The position numbers and the translations under genes are program-made. From Pseudoalteromonas sp. P1-9 (lineage in GTDB: Bacteria > Pseudomonadota > Gammaproteobacteria > Enterobacterales > Alteromonadaceae): DNA of 64,000 nucleotides. Shown here piece by piece: positions 39,407-49,276 of the stretch (its first letter is position 1; each line of letters opens with the position of its first letter). Where the stretch lies: the NCBI RefSeq assembly GCF_001399975.1, contig NZ_LKBD01000022.1, positions 1 to 64,000 on the forward strand, in the 5' to 3' direction. The notes below the pieces were generated by a model, which was not told the DNA's origin, did not search any database, and saw only the letters and a list, made by a program, of their open reading frames with translations.

Positions 39407-39856
39407 GTGACAAATACGCTTACGGAAAAGCCAAAACACAGTGTAAAAGTTAGCTTAGTAAAACACATTCCTACCATGCTGCTAGGTTCTTTACTAATAG
39501 GCTTGGGTATTTATTATCTTAAACTGGAGCTTGCTGTTTGGGGCTTAATATTCATCGCCATGTGCATTATTAGCTACTGTTTTAATGCATGGCATTTTTA
39601 CGCTGACGCTTTTGAACTGAAAAAGAGTGTTATATCAAAGCGTATTAGAATAAATCATGCGGATTTACGCAGTGCAAAAGTAGTTGAAACCGATACTGGC
39701 CTTAAAGAATTACATTTCACCCATATAAAACACGAAGAATCTCTAAACGAGAAAATACCGCTTATGTCTTTTAGCAAAAAGAACATAGCCATTATCGAAC
39801 AACACATTGCTGAGATAAGCCAAAAGCTAAATTTATCAAGCGCCATAAATTCATAA
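39407..39856 (+). CDS. Small membrane protein, PH-like domain possible
   Basis: A 149-aa protein with two helices (about residues 24-60, LLGSLLIGLGIYYLKL and WGLIFIAMCIISYCF) followed by about 85 residues that could form a bacterial PH-like beta fold (FELKKSVISKRIRINHADLRSA, read as 18 and 4 residues across the strand). Not recognised. I chose GTG 39407 because AAGGA ends 8 bases before it; an ATG at 39398 overlaps that ribosome site. Confidence 0.6.
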   Translation: MTNTLTEKPKHSVKVSLVKHIPTMLLGSLLIGLGIYYLKLELAVWGLIFIAMCIISYCFNAWHFYADAFELKKSVISKRIRINHADLRSAKVVETDTGLKELHFTHIKHEESLNEKIPLMSFSKKNIAIIEQHIAEISQKLNLSSAINS

Positions 39857-40048
39857 CAATAATTAACCGAGTTTAAAGTATAAGTTTATCCGTTTTTACT
39901 CCGGCGAATTAAGTCAGCTCGCCTAATAACGTGTTGTATTTAAAGGCGATAAAAATCGCTTATCTAAATAAGCTTTCACTAGACCTATTTGACTAGAACC
40001 AATAAAATCAATTCTGACAGTCGCATATGTGCCAAGAACTGCCAGTCA

Positions 40049-40726
40049 CTACACAAAACTAATTACACGCCAATGACGCTTAGTGACACTAGGTTTTAAC
40101 CAGCGCAACCATAGCAACTCAGTATCCAATAAACTGGTGATAATTACTTTTCCTTTCATTCCTTTTACTTGAATTATTCCAAATGAGTAATTCTCTGAAG
40201 GAACTATTCTTGAGCCTGAAAAATACTGACTAGTAGGTAAGTAAAGGTCCACCGAATCAATATCATCCCAACTGAATACATGTTTTAAGTCTTTAGAAGA
40301 TATAGAAATTAGTCTTTTGTCTTGAACTATTTGATGGTTTTTGTTCACTGAGGAATATCTCAAATGAAGAATCAACTGAGGTATTAAAGCGATTAAAAGC
40401 CAAAATAACGCAAACATACTGTGTAGACCTAACCAACCCAAACCTTTATTGATAGAAAAGTGAAGCCAAATGGCAAAGCAGCAAACCAGAATTGTAGAAG
40501 TAGGCAGAAACTCTTTTAAATGAGAGCTAGCGTTGATTCTGTGAGATTCTCTATTTTGATTGTTATAGTGTTTTTCACTATTTTTAACAGCATCGAATTT
40601 GCTCTGTTGTTTTAATGCCAACTGAGTTTTTGCTGATTCATATCTTTCTGGATATTTTTCTCTGTCAATACTAGAGCATACCTCAATCAGTTCCTCAATA
40701 TTGTATTTAGAATAGTCTGGATTCAT
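40049..40726 (-). CDS. Two-helix membrane protein of unknown function
   Basis: A 225-aa protein. The N-terminal 75 residues are charged, starting MNPDYSKYNIEELIEVCSSI, which resembles a short helical motif found before membrane domains in Gammaproteobacteria. Two helices follow (about 78-92 and 103-122), then a C-terminal beta-rich part. ATG 40726 is preferred over the upstream GTG 40777, since family-like sequence starts there. Base composition is more AT-rich than the metabolic genes. Confidence 0.6.
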   Translation of the reverse strand: MNPDYSKYNIEELIEVCSSIDREKYPERYESAKTQLALKQQSKFDAVKNSEKHYNNQNRESHRINASSHLKEFLPTSTILVCCFAIWLHFSINKGLGWLGLHSMFALFWLLIALIPQLILHLRYSSVNKNHQIVQDKRLISISSKDLKHVFSWDDIDSVDLYLPTSQYFSGSRIVPSENYSFGIIQVKGMKGKVIITSLLDTELLWLRWLKPSVTKRHWRVISFV

Positions 40727-41009
40727 AAGTTTCTTGACTAAATAACGGCTTAATATAGCAAGACTCCACCATAACACATCTTTAATTTAGCCGTCTCCGT
40801 TATTCGCTCATTACTACCGAATACATAATTAATTTCAGAGGGCTGCTTCTGCTAAGTGCTAACTTGAGTGATTCTGCTACGGTTTAAAATTGCCAATAAA
40901 ACCTAAATAGTAGACTATCATCGACCTCATATTTACGACAAATGTCAGCTAAAAGCTCTCGACGCGACGACGTTATTTTTGGCTTCAACCAAATAGTATT
41001 ACCCTACAA

Positions 41010-42302
41010 CTAGAGGCGTCTCACCACTTCAACTATTCCAGACATTCCCTGATTTATTTCTTTAAATATGCCATCTACATTGCTAATAAGTTGAACACCT
41101 TTTTTGGATTTTTCTTGTGCTGCTTCTATGTTATCACTCAAACGGAGAGTTAACTCAGTATTACTTTTTACAACATTGGCGATTTCTGAGGTGGAGTTAG
41201 ATGTTCTTGCAGCAAGAGTGCGAACTTCATCAGCTACTACCGCAAAACCTCTTCCTTGTTCTCCAGCACGAGCGGCCTCAATCGCTGCGTTAAGTGCTAG
41301 TAAATTGGTTTGCTCTGCAATAGCGGATATAGTGCTCACAATCGCATTAATTTTTTCAGACTCATTATTGAGTTCTTTTATATCGATGAAGACGACATCG
41401 ATATCGTTAGAAATATCGTCCATTGTAACAACGGTTTGCTGTAACATTTGCGTCGCTTCGGCGCTAACTTGTTCGGTTTCTGTAGATGTTGATTGAACTG
41501 CTTCAATAGTATCTTTAATACTTTGAGTTTGTTGGGTTACATCTGACACAAATTTAACAACCCTGTTGACACTACCTTCCCTATTAAATATTGGGTGATA
41601 AGCGCCTTCTAACCAAAGGGTGTTTCCATTAGAATCTACACGCTCGTACAACCCACGTTGAATTTTACCTTCTCTTAACTCGTTCCAAAACTGCTTGTAT
41701 TCTGGCGATGAGCTAATTGATTTGGGACAAAATATTTGATGGTGTTTACCGATTATGTCTTGCTCGCGATATCCAACGACATTTAAAAAAGCCTCTGTTA
41801 CTTCTAATATATGGCCGTTTACATCAAAAGAGATCCCTGCCATCGCTCTCTCTATCGCTTCTAATAACCCCGCTTTTTTCATTTCCGCTTTTTGAAGCTC
41901 TGTAATATCAGTCGCTAACTTAACTACACTTGTAACTTTACCTTGTTCATCTAAAACGGGAGTATAAGAAGCTTCAATCCATACTGAACTGCCATCTTTT
42001 TTTATGCGCTCGAATCTATTTGAAGATGATTCGCCTCGTGCTAATTTATCCCAGAATTCTCGATACTCGTTTGAGCTGACTTCGTTAGGTGAACAAAACA
42101 TACGGTGGTGTTGGTCAACAACTTCGCTCAGCTCGTAGCCAAGAGTAGATAGAAATAGCTCGTTAGCAGTAATGATCTTACCTTGCGGGGTAAACTCAAT
42201 ATAAGCAAACACTCGTTTAATTGACGTCATAACATTAAACTCATGTTGGTAAGTTGGCGTAATGTTAGTTTGTTTGGCTTTTTCTTTTTTGTTCCAAAAC
42301 AT
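41010..42302 (-). CDS. Soluble chemoreceptor with two PAS domains
   Basis: A 430-aa methyl-accepting protein with no membrane helix. Two PAS domains in tandem (about 25-140 and 145-260) each carry a near-identical block: [19 protein letters not shown] and [19 protein letters not shown]. The signalling domain follows, with the tip [19 protein letters not shown]. This layout matches Aer2/BdlA-type cytosolic receptors, in which PAS domains bind haem or flavin and sense redox or oxygen; the cofactor cannot be read here. AGGGAAC lies about 4 bases before the ATG. No che genes are nearby. Confidence 0.9.
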   Translation of the reverse strand: MFWNKKEKAKQTNITPTYQHEFNVMTSIKRVFAYIEFTPQGKIITANELFLSTLGYELSEVVDQHHRMFCSPNEVSSNEYREFWDKLARGESSSNRFERIKKDGSSVWIEASYTPVLDEQGKVTSVVKLATDITELQKAEMKKAGLLEAIERAMAGISFDVNGHILEVTEAFLNVVGYREQDIIGKHHQIFCPKSISSSPEYKQFWNELREGKIQRGLYERVDSNGNTLWLEGAYHPIFNREGSVNRVVKFVSDVTQQTQSIKDTIEAVQSTSTETEQVSAEATQMLQQTVVTMDDISNDIDVVFIDIKELNNESEKINAIVSTISAIAEQTNLLALNAAIEAARAGEQGRGFAVVADEVRTLAARTSNSTSEIANVVKSNTELTLRLSDNIEAAQEKSKKGVQLISNVDGIFKEINQGMSGIVEVVRRL

Positions 42303-42634
42303 ATAGTTCCCTATAATAAGTTAGGATCAAACTGGTTAACTTAATATTAGCAGTATTTTATTTTTTAAAGCCTTTTCTGTCGTTTATATATTAAGCAAAA
42401 TTTTTTAACGTTTTCTAAGGTAGAAATAAGCCTGATTTGAAAAAGTATAATTAAAACTTAGTAGCCTAATTGCCGCCTCTTAAACTCATAATGGTTTGTC
42501 AGGGAGCTCTAAACCTATTAGCCTAAGCTGTCTGAGAAGGTATTCCATCTTATCTATCTTTATGTTGGCAATTGAGAACAGTGCCAATTTATCAATTATT
42601 AAGCGCAGCTCAACTTCAATTAGTTTCGATTGGG
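42303..42634. other. Gene-free spacer with a possible coding remnant
   Basis: These 332 bp hold the promoter of the PAS chemoreceptor on the minus strand. The stretch next to the peptidase gene (42486-42638) is open on the minus strand and looks coding (separate entry). I see no hairpin terminator or operator. Confidence 0.4.
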
Positions 42635-42638
42635 TTAG
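42486..42638 (-). other. Possible gene fragment downstream of the S41 peptidase
   Basis: A 50-residue open frame begins directly after a stop codon that overlaps the end of the peptidase gene and ends at TGA 42486-42488. The translation is amphipathic and helix-like, including KLIEVELRLIIDKL and MEYLLRQLRLIGLELPDKP, with no odd composition. There is no usable start codon before the Met near residue 30. It may be the tail of a lost gene. Confidence 0.3.
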
Positions 42639-43984
42639 TCACCTAGGAGTTTTATTGCATATTCCAAAGCAGAGTCTTTATTCTCGTCAATATCTTTGAT
42701 ATTTGGAAATTCAAATACACGATCTACAGGAATTCCAACAAATTCATAGCTTTGTCCTCCACTGTCGGTATAAACCTCATTAGATAACGTAATTCCCCAA
42801 CCATTAGGTAGTGCTTTTATCAACGCATCACTTAAGGCTCCATAACTGTTTTCACCGATGAATGTCACATCATTCCTCGCCTTTAGCGCTATTAAAAATA
42901 GCTCTGCTGCACTTGGCGTGAGGTGACTGGTAATCACAACAATTTTACCAATAAAAGGTTTAATGCTTGCGGGAGAAACAAGTATGTCTTTTTTTTCACT
43001 CATACCAGTTGGCATTTTGAAGCTTTTAGTGCCAATTCTAAGCGGGTTTTCAATAAGGTAAGACATTATTTGGAGCGCGACTAAATCACTGCCGCCAGAA
43101 CTATCTCTAAGGTCTATAATCAACCCCTTGGAGCTATTAAAGTATGGCGTTACCTTTTGCATTACTTCCTGTGTTTCACGTTCAGCGAAACTTTCGATTC
43201 TAAAGTACGAACCACCCCCTTTGAGTTTTGCAATGAGGAAATTATCTGCTAGATATTGTGCAGGTTTCTTGGCAGAAAAATAGGATTCTACATTGTTTAT
43301 CCATTGAGAATAGGTATACCGATAAACTTGCGAAATATCTGAAAATTCAGAGTGTTCAGACAGGTATTCTTTCAGCTTTTTTTCTGAGTCGGATTTTCTA
43401 GGTGGGTAATGGCTTAGCCTCTTTAAAGAACCATCAATCAAAATCGCATGACCATCTCTAATATATTCAAGAAACTCGTCAATAACCTGTTGTAGTTCAT
43501 TCGGCGTTGTATTGTTATCTACACGCTTGAGCCACCGAGACTTCAATGCCTTCCAGTTTAGCTTTCTTTCTTCAGTGAATGCGTAATGTTCTGTAAAGCT
43601 ATCTAATACAACTGTTAATATCTTACGACTATCGAATACATGACTATTGCTTTGAAAACTATCAAACTCATTAGACGTGCAAGCTTTTGGTAAAACATCA
43701 AGTTTTATGACAGACAGAGGAAATAACTTATCAAAATTTAACTGTTTCGAACTTTCATCAATGGCTACACCATCTCGCTCAGCTTCATCAGTTAAAAAAT
43801 GATTTAAAAAACAATAATTATCACTGATATCGTAGACAAGTGGTTTTTCACGATTCGTTAAATCAAAGACATATCCATACCCTTCAGTTTGCCAAATGGC
43901 AGTTGCTGAAGAATGAAAACTACTGAGAACTGTAGTTATTAAAAACAACAAACCAATGCGTAGCTGCTTAACCAAACAATCCAT
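42635..43984 (-). CDS. Exported S41-family peptidase
   Basis: A 449-aa protein with a signal peptide (about 1-28) and a tail-specific-protease-like C-terminal half: KGLIIDLRDSSGGSDLVAL, then IVVITSHLTPSAAELFLIAL with the nucleophilic Ser, and FIGENSYGALSD. No PDZ domain is obvious, as in the S41 group with a simple N-terminal helical region. The catalytic Lys may lie in the GENSYG region, but Lys is not seen there, so activity is uncertain. AAGGGA lies about 6 bases before the ATG. It follows the calcium-repeat lipoprotein gene by 41 bp on the same strand. Confidence 0.8.
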   Translation of the reverse strand: MDCLVKQLRIGLLFLITTVLSSFHSSATAIWQTEGYGYVFDLTNREKPLVYDISDNYCFLNHFLTDEAERDGVAIDESSKQLNFDKLFPLSVIKLDVLPKACTSNEFDSFQSNSHVFDSRKILTVVLDSFTEHYAFTEERKLNWKALKSRWLKRVDNNTTPNELQQVIDEFLEYIRDGHAILIDGSLKRLSHYPPRKSDSEKKLKEYLSEHSEFSDISQVYRYTYSQWINNVESYFSAKKPAQYLADNFLIAKLKGGGSYFRIESFAERETQEVMQKVTPYFNSSKGLIIDLRDSSGGSDLVALQIMSYLIENPLRIGTKSFKMPTGMSEKKDILVSPASIKPFIGKIVVITSHLTPSAAELFLIALKARNDVTFIGENSYGALSDALIKALPNGWGITLSNEVYTDSGGQSYEFVGIPVDRVFEFPNIKDIDENKDSALEYAIKLLGD

Positions 43985-44025
43985 ATCAATCCCTTGAAAC
44001 AGTTAGGTGTTATTGCGAGTTGGTG

Positions 44026-44814
44026 TTAATTTTTCTCTAAAAAGTCTGGCCGGCCGTTATTATTTTTATCTTGTTTACCTTCTTGCTTGTCGGTTGTGCC
44101 GTCGCCGTCTGAGTCGTCATCTTGCCAGTTAAATTGGCCATCATTATCAACATCAAGCAGCTTTACTGGGTCCGCTAACAAATACTCTAAGCCATCAATA
44201 ATGCCATCGTTATCTTGGTCGTTTTTATTTACATCGCTCAATAACCTGCGCTCTTTTCGGTCGTCAAAGGCATCTACATCGGTATCGTGGAATACGGTAA
44301 TTTTATAGCTTAAATCATCGCCACCTGCATAGTTGTTATCCATTACGCTTAGTTGATAACGGCCCGCTTTAAACAATTGAAAGTGAACAACATAGGTGCC
44401 ATCTTTTGAAAATGGCTTCATAACATAGCTATCGATAACCAAACCATCGGCATTTGAAATATACACTTGTGGAGAAAAGCGCTCTGCTTGTGTCGTAAAA
44501 AACGCAGTGATCATCGTTCCTTCTGACGCATCAAAGCCAAATAAATCGCCTTTATCAACACGCGATGAAATTGTGCCAGCGGCAATAAAACCATCATCGA
44601 GTTTCGCGGGTGTCGCAATGCCTGGGTTATCATTCGGCTCTTGCTCAATAAATACCGGATAGTGATGTTTCGTTACATCAAATGGGTAATCATCAATCAC
44701 GTCCAGTATATCGTCACCGTCAGTGTCTTTTTCATACCAAGGTGTATCACCACAGCCACTTAGGACCATAGTTGCAATAAAGAAAAGACCGAACGGTCGC
44801 AAATTGAAAGGCAT
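44026..44814 (-). CDS. Lipoprotein with thrombospondin-3-type calcium repeats
   Basis: A 262-aa exported lipoprotein; the signal ends in the lipobox LSGC. Asp-rich calcium loops occur at both ends: DTDGDDILDVIDDYPFD after the lipid anchor, and DQDNDGIIDGLEYLL, DVDNDGQFNWQDDDSDGDG and DKNNNGRPDF near the C terminus. Between them lies a beta domain of about 100 residues with EQEPNDNPGIATP, a pre-peptidase-like pattern. I use ATG 44814: AGGA lies 8 bases upstream, while the ATG at 44823 overlaps it. It probably binds calcium at the cell surface. Next gene: S41 peptidase. Confidence 0.78.
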   Translation of the reverse strand: MPFNLRPFGLFFIATMVLSGCGDTPWYEKDTDGDDILDVIDDYPFDVTKHHYPVFIEQEPNDNPGIATPAKLDDGFIAAGTISSRVDKGDLFGFDASEGTMITAFFTTQAERFSPQVYISNADGLVIDSYVMKPFSKDGTYVVHFQLFKAGRYQLSVMDNNYAGGDDLSYKITVFHDTDVDAFDDRKERRLLSDVNKNDQDNDGIIDGLEYLLADPVKLLDVDNDGQFNWQDDDSDGDGTTDKQEGKQDKNNNGRPDFLEKN

Positions 44815-45030
44815 AATGCGCATCCTGCGTTAAAAAATGTGAGTGACTAGGGTAACCGAAAAAGTACACAGTAAAAATATATTTATGAAAACAATACCCT
44901 AGATATTTTTTTGCATATTTAAACGTTAATTGATCGTTTTTATAAATCGTAACGTTTAACTAAATGAAGGGTCGATAAGGTGTTGCTCACCTTTACTAGC
45001 CGAATTAATTACCCCTTCGCCATGTGAACA

Positions 45031-45060
45031 AAAAAAGCGCACTCATCTATGTGCGCTTTT
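45031..45060 (-). terminator. Terminator of the chitinase gene
   Basis: AAAAGCGCAC (45033-45042) pairs with GTGCGCTTTT (45051-45060). It lies 54 bp after the chitinase stop on the minus strand, with A residues giving the U tract. Confidence 0.85.
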
Positions 45061-45113
45061 TCATTTGTGGTTAATTTAAATCGGCTAATTCTAATTGCTT
45101 AAAAGCCGCTTAA

Positions 45114-46736
45114 TTATTGCCAAGCATTGCTGGTATCTGGTTGTTCGCCCTGATTCCACCATTTTGCCGTGTAGGTTTTGCCTTCAAATACCGCTTTATC
45201 GCCGCCCACATAAACTGCTGTCGATTGCCACTGTGCAACCGTTGTTGGTGGCTCAACGGGCGGCTCAGCAGGCGGTTCGCTAGGTGGCTCTGTTGGCGGA
45301 GTTACCTCACCAATTAATTGCCATGGACCACCCGCACTTGGTACATCACCTTGTGTCCACCATTTTGCTTGATATTCAGCGTTTTGATACACCACTTTAT
45401 CGCCTTGCAGATAAACCTTATCCGCAGACCAAGTGTTGCCTGCTGTTGGCGGCTCGACTGGATCGGGCAAGGTATCAACTAACCTTACTTCAGGCCAATT
45501 TGCGTGTGAGGCATAGAAATTAGTAACGCATTTTTCATAATCGCCCGGTACCAGAGCCGAATACGCCGTTTGATATGCCACTAGTTTACACTCAAATGCA
45601 TAACCACCGGGTCTATCTGCGTAATACGCCCAGTCGCCTTCCCAGTTGGTGTAAAGCACGTCGGTTGCGCCTTCTAAATTTAAGCTGCCATACGGGGTTT
45701 GTTGCCAACACGTATTTTCTTCATCCATTTCAATCGGTATTTGATAATGCGCAGATAGCCCTTCCCAGTAGCGAATACGATTTACCGGCTGACCTTTACC
45801 TTTATTTTGTGCACCACATTCAATGCCACCATTAATAATGTTGATGGTAGTGCCAAAACCGTATCCGATCCCTGCAGATGTTTCGCGCTCTGACGGCGTC
45901 CATGTACGATCTATCACATGTAACATTGCCGGCTTGGGCGCTTGTGGCGTTAAGAAAAACCAAATCGCCGAGGCTAAATTTAACCATGAGTCTGCAACCA
46001 GTGCTGGGTTATTTAACAGTACCGTGGCATCACCATCAAACATCGCTTCTGAGAAAGCGCCATAGTTAAAATGATACGACAATTGTTTTGCACCGCGACC
46101 AAAATACCCTTGATTTGGTGCACATGGCCAGCGACGATTTTGCCAGTCATTTTGACCACATCCCGTGGTGTAACCGGGTTGCCCTTCAGACCAGCCCATT
46201 TCTCTTACGTGTACAAGCGCTTGTTGCCATTCTTCCAAACCTTGCGGGTTATCTGAAGTATTGTCTTTTGCAATATGGCCGCCCGTTTCTTGGGCAAAAT
46301 GGGCAAATGCGGTGACGATTGATCGTTGACAAATCGCATCGGCATCTCGTCCATCGATATAATCACCACAAAACGCTGGGAACTTACCAATTGCGCGTAA
46401 AAAACGCGTGTAAGTATACTCAGGTGCAGCCATTTGAGTTAAAAAGTCCCATTGCGCTTGACCAAAAACCCGCTCTGCGCGCTTTACATTGGCGGGGTTG
46501 CTAGCGGCATTTGGCAAAATCGCCTCAACTAACGTGTTATCAGCGGTGCGTAGCGCATCTGACCAAATTGCGTACATTGGGTTTGCGGTTTTAGTTTGTG
46601 CCGCAGTCGCTACTTCGCTTTTTAACAGCACATAACCATTTGGGTTTTGTGGGTCGGGTTGCACATTAAGTGCGTGCGTCGCAAGTGGCGTTAACAGCGC
46701 TAAATTTAGCGCCAACGCTAACTGTGTTCTTTTCAT
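45114..46736 (-). CDS. Secreted GH19 chitinase with two chitin-binding modules
   Basis: A 540-aa exported enzyme that cleaves chitin by inversion. Signal peptide 1-22; GH19 catalytic domain about 60-390 with the catalytic Glu150 in AHFAQETGGH and substrate-cleft blocks YFGRGAKQLSYHFNYG and INGGIECG; then two CBM5/12 modules (about 425-470 and 495-540) with the paired Trp of KWWTQG and KWWNQG. A Pro-Glu-rich linker joins them. ATG 46736 follows AAGGGCAG; nine more codons are open upstream. It stands alone. A NagR-like operator lies about 285 bp upstream of the start, suggesting induction by GlcNAc. Confidence 0.93.
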   Translation of the reverse strand: MKRTQLALALNLALLTPLATHALNVQPDPQNPNGYVLLKSEVATAAQTKTANPMYAIWSDALRTADNTLVEAILPNAASNPANVKRAERVFGQAQWDFLTQMAAPEYTYTRFLRAIGKFPAFCGDYIDGRDADAICQRSIVTAFAHFAQETGGHIAKDNTSDNPQGLEEWQQALVHVREMGWSEGQPGYTTGCGQNDWQNRRWPCAPNQGYFGRGAKQLSYHFNYGAFSEAMFDGDATVLLNNPALVADSWLNLASAIWFFLTPQAPKPAMLHVIDRTWTPSERETSAGIGYGFGTTINIINGGIECGAQNKGKGQPVNRIRYWEGLSAHYQIPIEMDEENTCWQQTPYGSLNLEGATDVLYTNWEGDWAYYADRPGGYAFECKLVAYQTAYSALVPGDYEKCVTNFYASHANWPEVRLVDTLPDPVEPPTAGNTWSADKVYLQGDKVVYQNAEYQAKWWTQGDVPSAGGPWQLIGEVTPPTEPPSEPPAEPPVEPPTTVAQWQSTAVYVGGDKAVFEGKTYTAKWWNQGEQPDTSNAWQ

Positions 46737-47308
46737 TTTTCTGCCCTTATTGGTTAACCTCAAGTGGAGATAACGAATGTACTTCTAACGGTTACTTTTA
46801 CTGGCTTAACCGTAAAATGTGTTGGCAATAAATTCACTCTTAATGCGCGCTATTGTTCCCAGGGCTATGCCTTGAATTTTACAAACACTTGTCGCAAGCG
46901 CTTTAAAACAGCTTTATCTATTTCAACTTATGTACTTTCACTATGTGTTATCTGATCCTGAGGTTAGTTATTCTTGGAAACGTTAACAATAAATTAACGT
47001 ACCGAATACTGGTACCTTTTGACAGCGTTGTCAAATTCTATTTTTAATAAGGGACTCATCAATAGTATTGGTTAAGCAAAACCATAAAAAAGGCTTACAG
47101 ATTCGGGCAAGCCGTATCGTTATCACGAACGGTAAAATGAGTATGGGCAGTTACACGTAACATTATTAGTGTTGGATTTTCACGCTGTAGCAAAAGCGCA
47201 TAAGGTAACAGCGTTAAAAAGTAATTAATAAACAATAAAGTATGAGTTTTGGAAGATACCTTGTTTGATTACAGGGAATTCATAATCAACAGCTAAAAAA
47301 TACCATAA
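46737..47308. other. Gene-free region upstream of the chitinase
   Basis: Some 570 bp without a convincing gene; a 63-codon plus-strand frame at 46764 has no ribosome site and poor composition. It contains the palindromic operator at 47019-47034, an inverted repeat CGTTAA (46981-46986) and TTAACG (46994-46999), and otherwise AT-rich sequence. A long chitinase leader or a second promoter would fit. Confidence 0.5.
47019..47034. promoter_or_regulatory. NagR-like operator upstream of chitinase
   Basis: TTGACAGCGTTGTCAA has perfect 6-bp arms around GCGT. Its core TGACAGCGTTGTCA closely matches the LacI-family NagR site known from Alteromonadales (core TGACA, CG centre, TGTCA). On the minus strand it also supplies a consensus -35 hexamer, TTGACA, towards the chitinase gene. 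Confidence 0.6.
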
Positions 47309-47341
47309 AAAACACTCATGCTAATTACACATGAGTGTTTT
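47309..47341 (-). terminator. Terminator of the 47.4-48.2 kb gene pair
   Basis: AAAACACTCATG (47309-47320) pairs perfectly with CATGAGTGTTTT (47330-47341), loop of 9. An A-rich stretch before it gives U residues on the minus strand. Confidence 0.8.
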
Positions 47342-47398
47342 ATGTCTCTCACTTAATTTCAGTGCTGGCACGCTAACAAATTAAGTTTGGTTGAGTGT

Positions 47399-47920
47399 TT
47401 ACTTTAACTTCGAGCGCTTAGCAACAAATACCTGCGCTACCAGTTTATCCCATGTTTCACTTGGGTACGCTTTTACCAAGTCATTATTAAATTCACTAAG
47501 TTCTGGCATATTACTAATACCTATTTCAGCGAAATAATGACCTTTTACCACCATAAATTGATGTTTAAACGGCACTAAATAACTGTGTTTAGTTAATGCC
47601 TGCTGCGCCTCTTGGTGACTTGCAAACCATTTATTTAAAAAACGATCGCATGCACTTGAATGCAACACACTACCAAAGTTAGTTTGCCCAGTATTATCAG
47701 CGATTTCTGCCGATAACAGCTGATGCAACTGTTGCCAATCAAATAGTCCCGCGTCTTTCGCAACAAGGTGCTGACACATTTTTAGCTTTAACTCTGTCGG
47801 GTGGTTTTCATCTAACCTGTAATACTTTTTTAGCCGTTTTAATACATTTGTGTTACCACTTTTTGCCTCTTTTAGCAGCGCTTTCGCTAATGATTTGGCG
47901 TGTTTTAATGCATATTCCAT
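47399..47920 (-). CDS. Hypothetical cytosolic protein
   Basis: A 173-aa basic, helix-rich protein starting MEYALKHAKSLAKALLKEAK. I do not recognise a family. ATG 47920 is fixed by AAGGAGG seven bases upstream; the A of the ATG is shared with the upstream gene's stop (TAATG), so translation is coupled. It is second in a two-gene unit with a small membrane protein. The N-terminal Lys/Leu repeat pattern suggests a helical bundle. Confidence 0.65.
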   Translation of the reverse strand: MEYALKHAKSLAKALLKEAKSGNTNVLKRLKKYYRLDENHPTELKLKMCQHLVAKDAGLFDWQQLHQLLSAEIADNTGQTNFGSVLHSSACDRFLNKWFASHQEAQQALTKHSYLVPFKHQFMVVKGHYFAEIGISNMPELSEFNNDLVKAYPSETWDKLVAQVFVAKRSKLK

Positions 47921-48186
47921 TAAAGCTCCTCCTTGCGAGCTTGCGCCATTTGGCAAATCGTCATCGCGCCTAAAACAGCCGTTAAAAACACTAAAAATGT
48001 AAGGCCATAATCACTTAATATTGAAAATAAAGTGACAAATGGCAATTCTAAAAACGCCACAAAGCCAAAGTAATTAAAGGAATAAATATAAAATAGTAAT
48101 ATCGCTAACGGCAGTGCTGCTCGAAAAGATTCATGTAACTTGGTAGATAACAACCCAAAATTACGGGGGTAAGATTGCAGATTCAT
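47920..48186 (-). CDS. Small membrane protein, first of a coupled pair
   Basis: An 88-aa protein with two hydrophobic helices (about 24-50 and 55-78, with FLVFLTAVLGAMTICQMAQA) and a basic C-terminal end. Not recognised. It overlaps the next gene by one base and so is made together with it. Confidence 0.6.
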   Translation of the reverse strand: MNLQSYPRNFGLLSTKLHESFRAALPLAILLFYIYSFNYFGFVAFLELPFVTLFSILSDYGLTFLVFLTAVLGAMTICQMAQARKEEL

Positions 48187-48445
48187 AACAAATCAAAACT
48201 CCTAAGTTCTTTTGGTGTTCCGCGATTACCAAACTTATTTGTTTCGAATGTTTGAATGTATTTTGATGAGAGTGACATCGTCTTTAGCGGAGAAGGCGTC
48301 TCTAAAACCTTAACCGCATGCTAAGGCGTGTTGTACACAATGTCAACTTGTTGATGAACTTATTCTTCTCTTACATTTAAATTTTTGAACATAAATAATA
48401 AATTAAATGTCTGAAAATGGCTAAAGCAACGCCCAACCTCACCCG

Positions 48446-49276
48446 TTATGATTGATAGCCGAACCTTGCTAAATAGTGCCATATTTTTTTGATATCTTGT
48501 TCATCATAATCAAGTTTTGTCACTGCTTCGCCCACTATTTTTGCATTAATTTTGCCGTTTATAGCAAGCCGTTTAGCCAGTTCAATAAACTGTTGGCCGC
48601 GATAATTTGGGTATTGCTGCATCGCCTCAATACTAAGCGAAAAACCTTGATGCCACTTTACAGGCACATCTAATGCGTTTGCTTGCAGCTCAATTTCAGT
48701 ACCGCGATAGATAGGGTCGAGTACCACATATTCAATATCGTTTTTTAACAAAATTTCGCCATGTATATGCGCTTCGATGTAATCATCAAGTAAGTCTTCA
48801 CTTGCAACATTGGCTTTATTTATTAGTGATTGAACATGACTAAACACGGCGAAGTCTTCGGGTTCAAAATAACTGTCTGGATAACAGAAAGTAGTGCGGG
48901 TGAGTATATGTGGTTTTAACTGAAAATACGCAGAGCCAAAACGCGGTGATGCACCAAATTCATACTTGCGAAAGTTAAGCGCGCCATACTTTGGCCTTAA
49001 TGCATTTTCAGCGTTATCGTAAGCGCCATCAAATACGCGCTGCTCCCAAAGCCAGCGCTCTCCACCAGCGTATGCTGTTAAACCGCCATTACTGGTGCCT
49101 GTTTCAAATTGCGATTGTAAATAACCCGTTTTTGCTATTGCTAGCAACAGCGGCTCGTTTTGGTTAGTAAAACGATCAGGGTGAAAGTTAATCGTCAGAG
49201 GGCAGTCAACAACGCTCAACGGCCCTTTTGACTTTAAGTGAATATTTTCAATCGCTTGTTTAACGGCATTTTCCAT
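48446..49276 (-). CDS. DUF3626 family protein
   Basis: A 276-aa protein matching the DUF3626 pattern: LTINFHPDR near the N terminus, QSQFETGTSNGGLTAYAGG, then RPKYGALNFRKYEFGASPRF, an R-TFCYPDSYF segment and DYIEAHIHGE. The conserved His, Arg, Thr and Glu residues suggest an enzyme, perhaps with a nucleotide or ADP-ribose substrate, but no activity is established to my knowledge. No signal peptide. It lies alone just outside the accessory island that starts at 49.4 kb. Confidence 0.75.
   Translation of the reverse strand: MENAVKQAIENIHLKSKGPLSVVDCPLTINFHPDRFTNQNEPLLLAIAKTGYLQSQFETGTSNGGLTAYAGGERWLWEQRVFDGAYDNAENALRPKYGALNFRKYEFGASPRFGSAYFQLKPHILTRTTFCYPDSYFEPEDFAVFSHVQSLINKANVASEDLLDDYIEAHIHGEILLKNDIEYVVLDPIYRGTEIELQANALDVPVKWHQGFSLSIEAMQQYPNYRGQQFIELAKRLAINGKINAKIVGEAVTKLDYDEQDIKKIWHYLARFGYQS

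Noticed and set aside
40884-41003. 39-residue minus-strand frame after the PAS chemoreceptor that looks faintly like a DNA-binding remnant
   Set aside because: Too short and without start codon; an open run of this length is not rare by chance.
46764-46955. 63-codon plus-strand frame upstream of the chitinase
   Set aside because: No ribosome site, odd composition and overlap with the regulatory region.
48420-48445. GCCCAAC and neighbouring GTT sequence resembling integron attC core sites
   Set aside because: No matching partner core at attC distance and no folded stem; not an integron site.
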